Positions 34,185-43,087 are shown, numbered from the stretch's first letter. The stretch is DNA of 50,658 nucleotides from an uncultured Aureispira sp. (GCA_937942475.1 CALDEP010000270.1:1-50658); one strand, 5' to 3'. The notes: generated by a model not told the origin, from the sequence alone. A program made the numbers and translations.

Positions 34185-34895
34185 ATGACTAATCAGATGC
34201 ATTCTGTTCAATATTTTTTCAAGCTATTCTTTGGAGCTTTATTTATAAGCTTTCTATTTGGTTGTAGTCCTAAAAAGGCAGCTCCAACAAAACCCAGTAC
34301 GTATGCGTTTTCTAAGATTAATTGCTACGTTCGTTACTTGGCACAAACAAGAGAATTACAAGCAGATATGACCTTTCGAACCGATTCTACAAAAGCAATT
34401 GAGGGGGAAGTGTTCTTAAATGATTTGCCAATGATTTTTAGAAAACGCCCAGAAGTTGGCTTGCAATACAGTTTGAGCAAACGATCTACAAAATTTGAGC
34501 AAAAATACACCTTCAGTTATACTGAAAAAGATGGCAGTACCGCAAAATTAGATATTGAACTCAATCCATTTGACAGCCTCAAAGTTGCCTCTGATGGAAT
34601 TAGTAAATCTAAAGGCGGTTTATTAACTTGGCAAGGACCTGCGCTAGGTTCTGAAGATGGTTTGGTACTTATTTTTTCAGATGCCAAGGGAAATACCTTT
34701 TCCATCAATCATAGTGGCATTAGCAAAGGCAATAAATTTGAAATCCTTTCAGAGCATTCCAGCCGCTTAGAAATAGGCACTGCAACTGTTTTGGCTACTC
34801 GCAAGAAAACAACTATAAAAAAAGAAAATAAGGTAACAAAAATGCTTACTATGGAGTATTACAGTGCCCCTATTACATTTGAAGTAAAAGAATAA
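34185..34895 (+). CDS. Lipoprotein of unknown function
   Basis: This 236-residue protein has a hydrophobic leader and lipobox F-L-F-G-C with Cys27 as the lipidated residue (Met5 at 34197 is an equally good start). The mature protein begins with a Lys/Pro-rich spacer and then looks all-beta. One Cys (I-N-C-Y-V-R-Y) follows, and there are repeated short strands with polar turns. I recognise no enzyme motif. The next gene, a DUF3109 protein, begins 2 bp after its stop codon, so the two are almost certainly cotranscribed and translationally coupled. Any functional link is unknown. Confidence 0.75.
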   Translation: MTNQMHSVQYFFKLFFGALFISFLFGCSPKKAAPTKPSTYAFSKINCYVRYLAQTRELQADMTFRTDSTKAIEGEVFLNDLPMIFRKRPEVGLQYSLSKRSTKFEQKYTFSYTEKDGSTAKLDIELNPFDSLKVASDGISKSKGGLLTWQGPALGSEDGLVLIFSDAKGNTFSINHSGISKGNKFEILSEHSSRLEIGTATVLATRKKTTIKKENKVTKMLTMEYYSAPITFEVKE

Positions 34896-34897
34896 TT

Positions 34898-35494
34898 ATG
34901 TTAATTATAGATAATAAAGTCATTTCTCCTGAGATTTTCAAGGAAGAGTTTGTTTGTAATTTAAACGCTTGCAAAGGCGCTTGTTGCTGGGAAGGTGATT
35001 CTGGCGCGCCTCTGGAAACCGAGGAATTAGACGTTTTAGAAAACATTTACGACAAGGTCAAACCTTTTTTAAGACCAGAAGGAATTGCTGCCATTGAGAA
35101 ACAGGGCGTTGCTGTTTATGTTCCTCAAGAACGTGGATTTGGAACGACTCTAATTGATAATGCGGCTTGTGCCTACATGACTTATGAGGATAATGGCGTT
35201 GCAAAATGTGGCATTGAAAAAGCCCATGAAGCAGGTGTGATCGATTTCCCCAAACCGATTTCCTGTCACCTCTACCCTATTCGAGTAGAGCAACTGGATA
35301 ACTCTAGTTTTGAAAAGTTAGATTACGACCGTTGGGATATTTGTGCTGCGGCTTGTGAGAATGGTGCAAAATTGAATGTACCTGTTTATAAATTTGTAAA
35401 AGGACCGCTTATCCGTAAATATGGCGCTGAATTTTACGAGCAACTAGAGCATATGGCAAATCATTTAGAGTCTTCAGAAAATCCTGATTTTTAA
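34898..35494 (+). CDS. DUF3109 family cysteine-rich protein
   Basis: This 198-residue cytoplasmic protein has the DUF3109 pattern found widely in Bacteroidota. An N-terminal cysteine group sits in F-V-C-N-L-N-A-C-K-G-A-C-C-W-E-G-D, then A-A-C-A-Y, K-C-G-I-E, the motif I-S-C-H-L-Y-P-I-R, and W-D-I-C-A-A-A-C. The spacing resembles YkgJ-type zinc or iron-sulfur cluster proteins, so a bound metal cluster is likely. No enzymatic activity is established. Length is typical (about 190). It follows a lipoprotein gene by 2 bp. A palindromic element (35502-35698) begins 8 bp after its stop codon. Confidence 0.92.
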   Translation: MLIIDNKVISPEIFKEEFVCNLNACKGACCWEGDSGAPLETEELDVLENIYDKVKPFLRPEGIAAIEKQGVAVYVPQERGFGTTLIDNAACAYMTYEDNGVAKCGIEKAHEAGVIDFPKPISCHLYPIRVEQLDNSSFEKLDYDRWDICAAACENGAKLNVPVYKFVKGPLIRKYGAEFYEQLEHMANHLESSENPDF

Positions 35495-35501
35495 ATATTT
35501 T

Positions 35502-35698
35502 TGGTTCTTTGACAATTTTTGCCGCAGCCTACTTTTTTCTTTTTCATAACAGTAGGATTTTGGTTGTATTTATAAGTAGAAAGTCGTAAGTTATTAGCTG
35601 TCAATAATTTTACTTACTACTTATAACTTACGACTTATAACAAAAATAGCAAAATCGAAGCCATTTGGTATAGGCTGGCAAAAATTGTCAGAGAACCA
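35502..35698. repeat. Palindromic element, GGTTCTTTGACAA family, copy 2
   Basis: The outer 22-bp arms TGGTTCTTTGACAATTTTTG CC (35502-35523) and 35677-35698 pair with one mismatch. The inner 14-bp arms AAGTCGTAAGTTAT (35581-35594) and 35623-35636 pair perfectly. The outer end matches copy 1 at 26306-26375. Confidence 0.8.
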
Positions 35699-35775
35699 TA
35701 ATTTTTTGTTCTACTATCTATTGTTCTTTGACTTAACCACTACTTGACCAAAGAGCTACTTAAATATTTCCTAAC

Positions 35776-38457
35776 ATGTATCTAAGTACAGCACTTTCTA
35801 AAAACAAGGCTACCGTAAAAGATATTTCTATTTATAGTTATAAAGATGGCGGTATCAAAAACCATCAATTATCAGACAAAGTCTATGAGTTTACTGCACT
35901 AGAAAAATTATACATCTCTGGTGATTTCACGACTTTAAGTCCAAGGATTGCCGATTTACAACACTTACAACACTTAACCATTCAATCGAATATTCTAAAA
36001 GAATTGCCTGAAGAAATTGGGCTGCTCAAAAATTTAGTCTATTTATCAATTACAGGAAAGGAACTGGTCACCCTACCAGAAAGTTTGAGTAAGCTAGAAA
36101 AACTCGAAAGTATTAGCATTTGGAGATCTCCAAACATCACAAAAGTGCCTGAGAGTTTAAGGCTATTGCCTAATTTAAGTACTATTTCTATTTGGTGGGG
36201 AAACACCACAGATTTAACCGCCTTTAACAGTGGTTTTAAGGCTTTAAAGGCATGCTCTATTTCTGAAAGCCCTCTAAATGACGAGGCTATTTTGCCTGTT
36301 TTTCAGCTTAGTAATTTAGAATCGCTTAGTATCACAGATGCTTTGCTAACAACGATTCCTACTGATATTCTTAATCTAAAGCACTTAGAAACGCTTACTT
36401 TAGATAAGAATCAGTTGAAGGAAATACCTTCTTTTTTAGCGCAACTTTCGGCTTTAAGAAGGCTTCATTTTGAAAGAAACCAAGTGACTAGCTTTCCGAC
36501 TTTTTTATCGAAAATGCCTTCTATAGAACACATTAGATGGCAGGATAATACATTTGGAAAGTACGACGAAGCCTTACTCTTATTTCCTACAGAGGTAACC
36601 AATCCTTATTCTAAGATTGGAGCGTCTTCAAAATACCGTTCTTTTCTAGAACAAGTCAAAGCTCAAAATTTTAGCCCAGCAGCTTTAACGCTTTTCTTTA
36701 AAATTCAATCCAATCATTCCTTAGAAAAAGGACTCTTTAAGCGTGCTGACTTCATTGAAATACTTTCTTTTGAAGACAAAGCCTTTAGAACAACGCTTAT
36801 TAATCAGTTATTAGACTACGAAAAAGAGGTTTTTGAAGCACAGACTTTAAATTCAGATACCGCACTATTTATACTTGGAAAAACGACTTTATCTAAAAGT
36901 AACGTGCGTAGTCTTCTAAAAGAAAAAGGCATTGCTTATCAGACGAAACTAGATTCAACGACCACCCATTTATTAGTTGGCGGAAGTGGGATCAAGGATT
37001 ATAGCCTTTTGGAAAATCCCCAATATACCTTAGTGAGTCAACAAGCCTTTCAGAATTATGCCAATACGGTGACCAAACCTTATTTATTAGAAGAAGAAAA
37101 CAAAGATAATTTAGAGCATATTTCTAGTTTATTGTTGAGTACTGATTCAGAAAATCAAAGTCTAGGTCTTGAGTTATTAAAAGGAGGCGGAACGCCTAAA
37201 GAACTGTTAACTGAATTATTTACCATCTTTAAATTCTCTGAAGATAAAAAGGTAGCGGCAAAAGCCAAAAAGTTATTAATTGCCAACGCTCCTACCGAAA
37301 TTTTAGAAAAAATAAAACTTAGAATCAACCTAAGAATTATCAAAGAGGCTTATAAAACAGCTCGTAAATTAGAAGAACTAACGGAAGGTACGCAACTTGA
37401 AGTATGGAAAATGGCACAATATGCCTATCAATACCAGCCTAAAGTATGGGCTCCAAGGATTCCTTTAGGTTTACAAAATGCACCTAAAGCACTTGCTACT
37501 TCCTTCTTAATCAATGCCGTTCAACAACAAACAAACGAAGGAGTCTATACCATTGAACCTGATTTATTGCCTTATATTGATTTACTCTATCAAAATTGTT
37601 CTTTCTTAAAAGAAATTAAATTCAATCGTGTTGCTAAAAACATTGACGGAATTGCTGCCTTAAAGGAATTGAACCACTTAACGTTCTACTTCATCGAAAA
37701 CGCCGTATTTCCAAAGGACTTGCACTTGCTTCCTAATTTGGAATCCATTGATTTCACCAGAACAACGACTAAAGATTGGTCCTTGGTCTTGAATCAACTT
37801 GCCCAAATTGCTTCCTTAAAAAGCTTGTCTCTTTGGTCTAGCATGGAAGCTGGTTTGCAGCCCGAAATTGCCAAATTACAAGGTTTGGAATATTTTTCTT
37901 GTTATAATATTCCTTTGGAAAAAGAGTCTATAGAAACATTAGCAAAATTGCCGCACTTAACGAGTTTGGATTTAAGTAGTACTTCTGCCAATTTAGATGA
38001 ACGCTATTTATTACTAAAAGACCTTCAAAAATTCTGCTTTCACAATGCGGCACATTATAAGGTAAGCCCTCAAATTTCCGAGTTTAAAAAACTTAAAAGT
38101 TTAACCTTGAAAGGAGGTGCTAGTTTGCCTGATAACATTCCACCAATGCCTTTATTGGAAGAACTTTATATCAAAACAGATTACAATGCCCCTGCTGTTC
38201 AACATGAACAGCTCAAAAACTTAAGCAATTTAAAACGATTAACCATTCTTGGACGTGCAGATGACCTCGAAATTATGCTGCCTAATTTCTCCAAATTAGA
38301 GCATCTTGAGTTGTATTATAATAAGATTGAACTCGATGATTTGATCGAGGTTTTAAAGCAATTACCACAGTTAAAAACACTCCATCGATATTTGCCTACA
38401 CAGGAGCTAGCGACTTTAAAAAAGGCACTGCCACATTTAGAGGTTAAAACTTCTTAG
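35776..38457 (+). CDS. Leucine-rich repeat protein with an internal BRCT-like domain
   Basis: This 893-residue protein has no signal peptide. Residues about 20-280 are leucine-rich repeats of about 23 residues (L-x-x-L-x-I-x-x-N-x-L-x-x-L-P type). A BRCT-like domain spans about 362-427: A-L-F-I-L-G-K-T-T-L-S, then L-L-K-E-K-G-I, T-T-H-L-L-V-G-G and Y-T-L-V-S-Q-Q-A-F, matching strand 1, the helix-1 region, the T-H-L strand and the I-V-S-x-x-W helix of BRCT domains. A helical, HEAT-like middle follows (about 440-600), and a second LRR block fills about 610-890. LRRs bind proteins; BRCT usually binds phosphopeptides or DNA ends and in bacteria is best known from DNA ligase. It is a cytoplasmic single gene. 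Function is unknown. Confidence 0.85.
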   Translation: MYLSTALSKNKATVKDISIYSYKDGGIKNHQLSDKVYEFTALEKLYISGDFTTLSPRIADLQHLQHLTIQSNILKELPEEIGLLKNLVYLSITGKELVTLPESLSKLEKLESISIWRSPNITKVPESLRLLPNLSTISIWWGNTTDLTAFNSGFKALKACSISESPLNDEAILPVFQLSNLESLSITDALLTTIPTDILNLKHLETLTLDKNQLKEIPSFLAQLSALRRLHFERNQVTSFPTFLSKMPSIEHIRWQDNTFGKYDEALLLFPTEVTNPYSKIGASSKYRSFLEQVKAQNFSPAALTLFFKIQSNHSLEKGLFKRADFIEILSFEDKAFRTTLINQLLDYEKEVFEAQTLNSDTALFILGKTTLSKSNVRSLLKEKGIAYQTKLDSTTTHLLVGGSGIKDYSLLENPQYTLVSQQAFQNYANTVTKPYLLEEENKDNLEHISSLLLSTDSENQSLGLELLKGGGTPKELLTELFTIFKFSEDKKVAAKAKKLLIANAPTEILEKIKLRINLRIIKEAYKTARKLEELTEGTQLEVWKMAQYAYQYQPKVWAPRIPLGLQNAPKALATSFLINAVQQQTNEGVYTIEPDLLPYIDLLYQNCSFLKEIKFNRVAKNIDGIAALKELNHLTFYFIENAVFPKDLHLLPNLESIDFTRTTTKDWSLVLNQLAQIASLKSLSLWSSMEAGLQPEIAKLQGLEYFSCYNIPLEKESIETLAKLPHLTSLDLSSTSANLDERYLLLKDLQKFCFHNAAHYKVSPQISEFKKLKSLTLKGGASLPDNIPPMPLLEELYIKTDYNAPAVQHEQLKNLSNLKRLTILGRADDLEIMLPNFSKLEHLELYYNKIELDDLIEVLKQLPQLKTLHRYLPTQELATLKKALPHLEVKTS

Positions 38458-38492
38458 TAACAGTTCAGTAACGTTGAGTGAATTACTACTAA

Positions 38493-38532
38493 CAAAAAAT
38501 GCTTCCTCTATTTTAAAGAGGAAGCATTTTTT
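38493..38532. terminator. Bidirectional intrinsic terminator
   Basis: AAAAAATGCTTCCTCT, loop ATTTTAA, AGAGGAAGCATTTTTT between the convergent LRR and rng genes. Confidence 0.93.
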
Positions 38533-38555
38533 AGTATTTATGTTCTAAGTAAACC

Positions 38556-40196
38556 TTAATTCAAACGAATTTCATCGTCGTTATCATCAAAGAAGCAATA
38601 TTTCATCATGTGATATTTAGAATCAGTAGAAACACGAATCCATCGACCATACTCTTTTCTCCACTGCATCAAAATACTCCAGAAACCTTTTCGTAAATAA
38701 GCACTTACAAAAGGATGTACATGAATGCTTAAATTCTTTGGGCTTTGAGATTTGATAATAAACTCTAAATCCCTTTTGATATCATCCAATAATAAAATAG
38801 AAGGATTAATTTTGCCCGTACCACTACAAACAGGACACTGTTCAGCCGTAGAAATCGTTACCGCAGGACGTACCCGTTCTCTTGTAATTTGCATCAAGCC
38901 AAATTTACTCAAAGGCAAGATGGTATGTTTGGCATTATCTTCCGCCATAAATTGCTTCATAGATTGAAACAATTTTACTTTATTTTCATTCTTGCGAACA
39001 TCAATAAAATCAATGATGATAATTCCTCCAATATCTCTCAAACGCAACTGGCGAGCAATTTCTTCCGCAGATTCCATGTTCACACGCAAGGCATTTTCTT
39101 CCTGATCATTACTGACCATTTTGTGCCCACTGTTCACATCAACCACGTGCATTGCTTCCGTACTCTCGATGACGAGATAAGCTCCAGAAGCCATTGTTGC
39201 CGTCTTTCCAAAAGAAGATTTGATTTGTTTGGTAATTCCAAATTGATCAAAAATAGGTCTTGATCCAGAATAATACTTAACAATATCTACTTTCTTGGGC
39301 GCTACTTTTTTGATTTCGCTAACAACCTCTTCCTGTACTTTCTTATCGTTGACAATAACTCTAGAGAAGGATTCATTCCAAAAGTCACGAATCAAACTTT
39401 TAGTTTTGTTCAGCTCACTCAAACACTTGATTGGTGCAGCTGATCCATTCAACTCTTTATAGATTTTCTCCCATTTAGCGACCAATTCGGTAATATCCTC
39501 GTGTAACTCTGCTACACGTTTACCTTCAGCAGCTGTACGGACAATAAAACCAAAGTTTTTAGGACGAATGCTTTCCATCAACCGTCTAAGACGTTCCCGT
39601 TCATCATCGCTTGTTACTTTTTTAGAAACCGCAATAACATTTGTAAAAGGCGTTAAAACCACATATCGACCAGCAATCGTAATTTCACAGCACAAACGAG
39701 GTCCTTTTGTTGAAATGGGCTCTTTGAGTACTTGTACCAAGATATTTTGTCCTTTGGTCAACACTTGGTTGATTTTACCTTTTTTCAAAATATCCGATTC
39801 AATCTTGAATCCTTTTAGCAGATGAGTTGGCAGACTGCCTTCTATTGCCCCATTGGTAAAATTCACCAAGGATTTTAGTTTTGGTCCTAAATCTGTGTAA
39901 TGTAGAAAGGCATCCTTTTTAGAATGTCCAATATTAACAAAAGCAGCATTTAAACCTGGCAAGAGTTTAGTAACTCGCCCTAGATATATATCGCCAACAA
40001 TTAAATTGTTCTTTAGGGATTGGTTATGCAACTCTACCAGCTTTTTATTTTCAATCAGTGCTAACTGAATCTCCTTTTGGTTAGAGTTTATAATTAATTC
40101 TTTTTCCAAAGCTTTATTATTCTTTTTCGTAAGAATACCTTGAACCAGTAGAATTATAATGCTAAAACAAGAACGACATGCTTCTTTGTGAACCAC
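38556..40196 (-). CDS. rng: Ribonuclease E/G family endoribonuclease
   Basis: This RNase G-type enzyme for rRNA maturation and mRNA decay has an N-terminal S1-like domain (V-G-D-I-Y-L-G-R-V near residue 68). The catalytic DNase I-like domain has the two metal-binding aspartates in V-V-D-V-N-S-G (about residue 353) and I-I-D-F-I-D-V-R (about 396). The zinc-link motif C-P-V-C-S-G-T-G is near 453. Family proteins usually begin just before the K-E-L-I-I-N-S strand. The frame is open 30 residues further to a GTG at 40196, and no ATG lies between. A TTG at 40109 directly before E-K-E-L-I-I is the most family-like start, so the start is uncertain. HU, TPR and mS38-like genes lie upstream on the same strand, after an 860-bp gap. 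Confidence 0.93.
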   Translation of the reverse strand: MVHKEACRSCFSIIILLVQGILTKKNNKALEKELIINSNQKEIQLALIENKKLVELHNQSLKNNLIVGDIYLGRVTKLLPGLNAAFVNIGHSKKDAFLHYTDLGPKLKSLVNFTNGAIEGSLPTHLLKGFKIESDILKKGKINQVLTKGQNILVQVLKEPISTKGPRLCCEITIAGRYVVLTPFTNVIAVSKKVTSDDERERLRRLMESIRPKNFGFIVRTAAEGKRVAELHEDITELVAKWEKIYKELNGSAAPIKCLSELNKTKSLIRDFWNESFSRVIVNDKKVQEEVVSEIKKVAPKKVDIVKYYSGSRPIFDQFGITKQIKSSFGKTATMASGAYLVIESTEAMHVVDVNSGHKMVSNDQEENALRVNMESAEEIARQLRLRDIGGIIIIDFIDVRKNENKVKLFQSMKQFMAEDNAKHTILPLSKFGLMQITRERVRPAVTISTAEQCPVCSGTGKINPSILLLDDIKRDLEFIIKSQSPKNLSIHVHPFVSAYLRKGFWSILMQWRKEYGRWIRVSTDSKYHMMKYCFFDDNDDEIRLN

Positions 40197-40819
40197 TTCT
40201 TGTATTCATTAGAACATTAAATCTGAATGGTAGATATTCTCTAGTGTTAAGTTTATAAGAAACCTTACACCTATGATATTTTAATATTTTTTATAACTTA
40301 TTATAGTAATAGTTCTTTGATTATCAACGAATCATTCTTGAAATTCTCTTTACAAACGTAAAGAAAACTATTACTTAAGTATGTTTGCTTAGATGCACTT
40401 CATCAATATACACATCCAAATTTAAGATGTGACTAAAATTCAGAAAATTGATTGATGTATTTTTTATTTGTACAAAAAACCAAATGGCATCATCTTCATC
40501 TTATTTTAAAGTATTCTGTAAGAATAAAATCAATACTTTCTAAATTACTTGCTAAACGGAATTGATTAAAACTAGGGCATTTTATGACAAATTAGCACTA
40601 AAAGACAGCACTTTTCACCCAAAGAAATTCCATTCACCCTATTTACTTAAAAGGGCGTTAAATAATTATATGATAAGATGAACATGCAAAACATGTTCGA
40701 ATCAATAGTTTTATAGACTGCTCAAAACTATTAATCAAAAAGAGAATAGGAGAGAATAATAGAAGTGAATTAGAATAATAGAATAAACCAATTCATATAT
40801 TTTTTGAGTTTTTAACAAT

Positions 40820-40873
40820 TAATACTTCGTGGAGTTTAGCTACGCTGTTACTGCGTGATCTACACGAAGTATA
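40820..40873. repeat. Palindromic element, TACTTCGTG family, copy D (short)
   Basis: TAATACTTCGTGGAG...CTACACGAAGTATA with an inner TAGCTACGC. At 54 bp it is the shortest member and looks like the bare ends of the longer copies. Confidence 0.7.
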
Positions 40874-40997
40874 GAACAATCAAATTGAATGTTAAAAAAG
40901 AGACGCTAAAGGTATTGTTACACCCTATCCTAATAGAATAAATAGTAGTGTTCAAACACCTATATGATAGCATCTTTTACTCATAGGCCTATACAAA

Positions 40998-41028
40998 CAC
41001 AGGGCAAGTAAAATACCTTGCCCCTGTG
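40998..41028 (-). terminator. Hairpin terminating the HU-TPR-mS38-like operon
   Basis: CACAGGGCAAG pairs with CTTGCCC(C)TGTG around an 8-9 base loop, 29 bp after the stop codon of the small gene at 41057. There is no long T-run, only TGTTTGTAT on the minus strand. Confidence 0.6.
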
Positions 41029-41056
41029 AATATATATAGTTCTCACTTAGAAGAAA

Positions 41057-41149
41057 TTATTTCTTCTTCTTATGACGATTTTTGCGCAATCTTTTTTTAC
41101 GTTTATGAGTTGCTATTTTATGTCTTTTACGTTTTTTTCCACAAGGCAT
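41057..41149 (-). CDS. AURKAIP1/COX24 (mS38)-like small basic protein, 30 residues
   Basis: A 30-codon frame encodes MPCGKKRKRHK, then I-A-T-H-K-R-K-K-R-L-R-K-N-R-H and four Lys. This is the short Lys/Arg-rich 'AURKAIP1/COX24 domain' protein found widely in Bacteroidota. It is related to the C-terminus of mitochondrial ribosomal protein mS38 and to bS22 of actinobacteria. It is probably a component of the small ribosomal subunit near the decoding region; that is inference from the family. The gene starts 23 bp after the stop of the TPR gene on the same strand, with no terminator between, so it belongs to the HU-TPR transcript or its tail. It is short enough to be missed by most gene callers. 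The long frame on the opposite strand here (41026-41244) is a shadow. Confidence 0.88.
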   Translation of the reverse strand: MPCGKKRKRHKIATHKRKKRLRKNRHKKKK

Positions 41150-41172
41150 ATCTTGATATTTTACGTTTGTTA

Positions 41173-42066
41173 TTAATTATTATTTATATAATTTTGTTTT
41201 GCTCGAATCATTTGCTCCTGCATAGAAGGCTTGGAAGCACTTAGACGAATTGTATTATCGTAATGGAACAAAACTTTTTCTTTATTCTTTTCTGCTTTAT
41301 AACAGTCGATCAGAAAATAGTGTGCTTCTAACAAGATTTCATCTGAAACAGGCTTTTTCTCTGCTATAGTCAATACTTTTTCTAATCGTGGTTTTGCTTT
41401 TTCCAGATCTCCAGAACGAGTAGCCGACAAGCGCGCTAAAGTCATGTTAACCATAACATTATCAGGATACGTCTTATCCAAATCTTGAAGCATTCGGACT
41501 CCTTTCATTGGCATTACAGTCGCATCAACCGCACTTAATTCTAGATACATCAATCCTTCATTCAAAGCATGTTGCAAGGTGTCAGGTTCCAAGACTTGCG
41601 CTTTTTGTAAGGCAGCAATTGCCTGACGAGCTGCAAGAATTTTCTCATCATTTTTGGTACTAGATTTAAAACCCATGCCGTACGTAGTACCAGCAATTCC
41701 CCAGGCTTTTCCATTGTCCAATAACTCTGCCACTTTACGGGCATAATACCCACTGACAATATAATTGCCATATTCAAACCAAGTTCTTGATATAAGTTTC
41801 AGAACCTCTGCTTCTTTAGTTGTTGTCGTCGCTTGTGCTTTTTCCTTATCCAAATCTGCCAACCAAACGGTTTGCATAGAATCCAATGAGTTTCTAGCTT
41901 CTGCTAATACAATTTCTTCTGTTAATAACTCTTTAGGTTCTTCTTCTGATGTTTCGCCTTTTTTGGTTGCAGGAACAGTATATCCCTTTTGTCCCAAAAC
42001 AACTAAGCCCAACAATAACACTAAAGCACTCGTAAGAACACCAAGTTGTAATTTAGATAAGTTCAT
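41173..42066 (-). CDS. Membrane-anchored TPR-like protein
   Basis: This 297-residue protein has an N-terminal membrane segment (about 10-27, V-L-L-L-G-L-V-V-L). A polar, Glu/Lys-rich spacer to about residue 50 precedes a helical domain with several degenerate tetratricopeptide repeats. Recognisable pieces are A-A-L-Q-K-A-Q-V-L-E-P-D, then Y-P-D-N-V-M-V-N-M-T-L-A-R-L, and A-K-P-R-L-E-K-V-L, all typical of TPR helices. The domain should face the periplasm. Proteins of this type sit beside HU and rng in many Bacteroidota genomes, as far as I recall. It lies 54 bp after HU and 23 bp before the small mS38-like gene. Its role is unknown. Confidence 0.82.
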   Translation of the reverse strand: MNLSKLQLGVLTSALVLLLGLVVLGQKGYTVPATKKGETSEEEPKELLTEEIVLAEARNSLDSMQTVWLADLDKEKAQATTTTKEAEVLKLISRTWFEYGNYIVSGYYARKVAELLDNGKAWGIAGTTYGMGFKSSTKNDEKILAARQAIAALQKAQVLEPDTLQHALNEGLMYLELSAVDATVMPMKGVRMLQDLDKTYPDNVMVNMTLARLSATRSGDLEKAKPRLEKVLTIAEKKPVSDEILLEAHYFLIDCYKAEKNKEKVLFHYDNTIRLSASKPSMQEQMIRAKQNYINNN

Positions 42067-42120
42067 AAAGTTTTTTTAACAAAAACAGAGGTTCTGAAAT
42101 GTTGTTATAAAAGAACGCTA

Positions 42121-42423
42121 TTATTCAGCTGTTTCTTCTACAGCAACTTGGTCTTTAACCTTAGTTACAAACGCTTTAGCAGGTTTGAAAGCAGGAATAT
42201 AATGTGCAGGAATTACAATCGCCTTATTTTGTTTAATATTACGACCAATCTTCTTTGCACGTTTCTTAGCGATAAAGCTACCAAATCCACGAATGTAAAC
42301 ATTTTCTTTGTTTGCTAAACTTTCTTTAACTTCAGAAAAGAAGTTTTCCAAAGTCATCAACACATCTACCTTAGGTACGCCTGTCTTTTCAGCAATGCGA
42401 GAAACCAAATCAGCTTTTCTCAT
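42121..42423 (-). CDS. HU/IHF family DNA-binding protein
   Basis: This 100-residue histone-like protein begins M-R-K-A-D-L-V-S-R-I-A-E-K-T-G (dimerisation helices). The beta-arm region reads I-R-G-F-G-S-F-I-A-K-K-R-A-K-K-I-G-R-N with the DNA-intercalating P (A-F-K-P-A-K) near the end. Length is close to the usual 90-95, with a short acidic tail (V-E-E-T-A-E). It bends and compacts DNA as a dimer. It is first in a likely transcript with the TPR and mS38-like genes. Confidence 0.95.
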   Translation of the reverse strand: MRKADLVSRIAEKTGVPKVDVLMTLENFFSEVKESLANKENVYIRGFGSFIAKKRAKKIGRNIKQNKAIVIPAHYIPAFKPAKAFVTKVKDQVAVEETAE

Positions 42424-42589
42424 TTGTATATTATTTCGTTTTAAAGTGTAAATAAACTAATTATGCTCTTATTTATAAAGTGAGGCAAAGGTCTCATTTT
42501 TTTTCTTAAAAGAGAAATAGAGTATGTTTTTTTTGTACATTTTTTGAAAAAAATAACATATAACAGCCTATTAATGAGGTTTAAAGTTT

Positions 42590-43087
42590 TTACTTCAATA
42601 AAAAAGTAATTATAAAGAAAAGTAAAGCCCCAAAAAAATATCCTGCTACCACATCCGTAAGAAAGTGTTTCTTCAAAAATATACGTGAATACCCAACTAC
42701 CAATATAACGATTAAAAACACAGGCACAATAAATAAATTTCCTGACATATACTGTATGTAAGACAGTGATAAATAGACAAAAGCGATTCTAGAAGAGTGT
42801 ATACTAGGAAAGCTTCCTGCGTCTATTTTTTCGAATCCATTTTTAAATTGTTGACCATTTGGTCTTGGTTTGTGCCAAAAATATTTAATCGCAGAACAAA
42901 CGATTTCATTCAAGAAAAAGCCTGCCAATAAAATCAAAAAATAGGTTTCAAATTTAGGGTGGCTCGACAAGGTGCCCAATGCAACCAACAACAACAAAAA
43001 GGGGTTCCCTATTGCTGTAAAATCGCGAATGTACTCCGCATATTTAGTCTTTTTTAAGGACTGTTGTTTTATTACCTTATCTTCCAT
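42590..43087 (-). CDS. PAP2 superfamily phosphatase, membrane-bound
   Basis: This 165-residue integral membrane enzyme has about five membrane segments. The three PAP2 motifs are intact: K68-x6-R75-P76, P94-S-I-H97-S98 and S134-R135-x5-H141-x3-D145, where His97 and His141 are the expected catalytic pair. Members remove phosphate from lipids such as phosphatidic acid, phosphatidylglycerophosphate or undecaprenyl diphosphate. The next gene downstream in space (upstream on the strand) is a CDP-alcohol phosphatidyltransferase, so a role as phosphatidylglycerophosphate phosphatase is plausible but is inference. The gaps of about 165 bp on either side argue against tight coupling. Confidence 0.92.
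   Translation of the reverse strand: MEDKVIKQQSLKKTKYAEYIRDFTAIGNPFLLLLVALGTLSSHPKFETYFLILLAGFFLNEIVCSAIKYFWHKPRPNGQQFKNGFEKIDAGSFPSIHSSRIAFVYLSLSYIQYMSGNLFIVPVFLIVILVVGYSRIFLKKHFLTDVVAGYFFGALLFFIITFLLK

Larger units (their letters stand above)
40197..41056. other. 860-bp intergenic region upstream of rng
   Basis: It holds palindrome copy D (40820-40873) and, at its right end, the terminator-like hairpin 40998-41028 of the upstream operon. The remainder is AT-rich with stops in all frames. I cannot see a tRNA or a known structured RNA, but a small RNA cannot be excluded at this length. Confidence 0.45.

Noticed and set aside
40197-41056. A large structured RNA (for example RNase P or 6S RNA) in the gap before rng
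   Set aside because: I could not identify the conserved cores by eye. The region is too AT-rich and unstructured apart from one palindrome.
41026-41244. 72-residue plus-strand frame
   Set aside because: It is antisense to the mS38-like gene and the end of the TPR gene. The minus-strand peptide is the conserved one.
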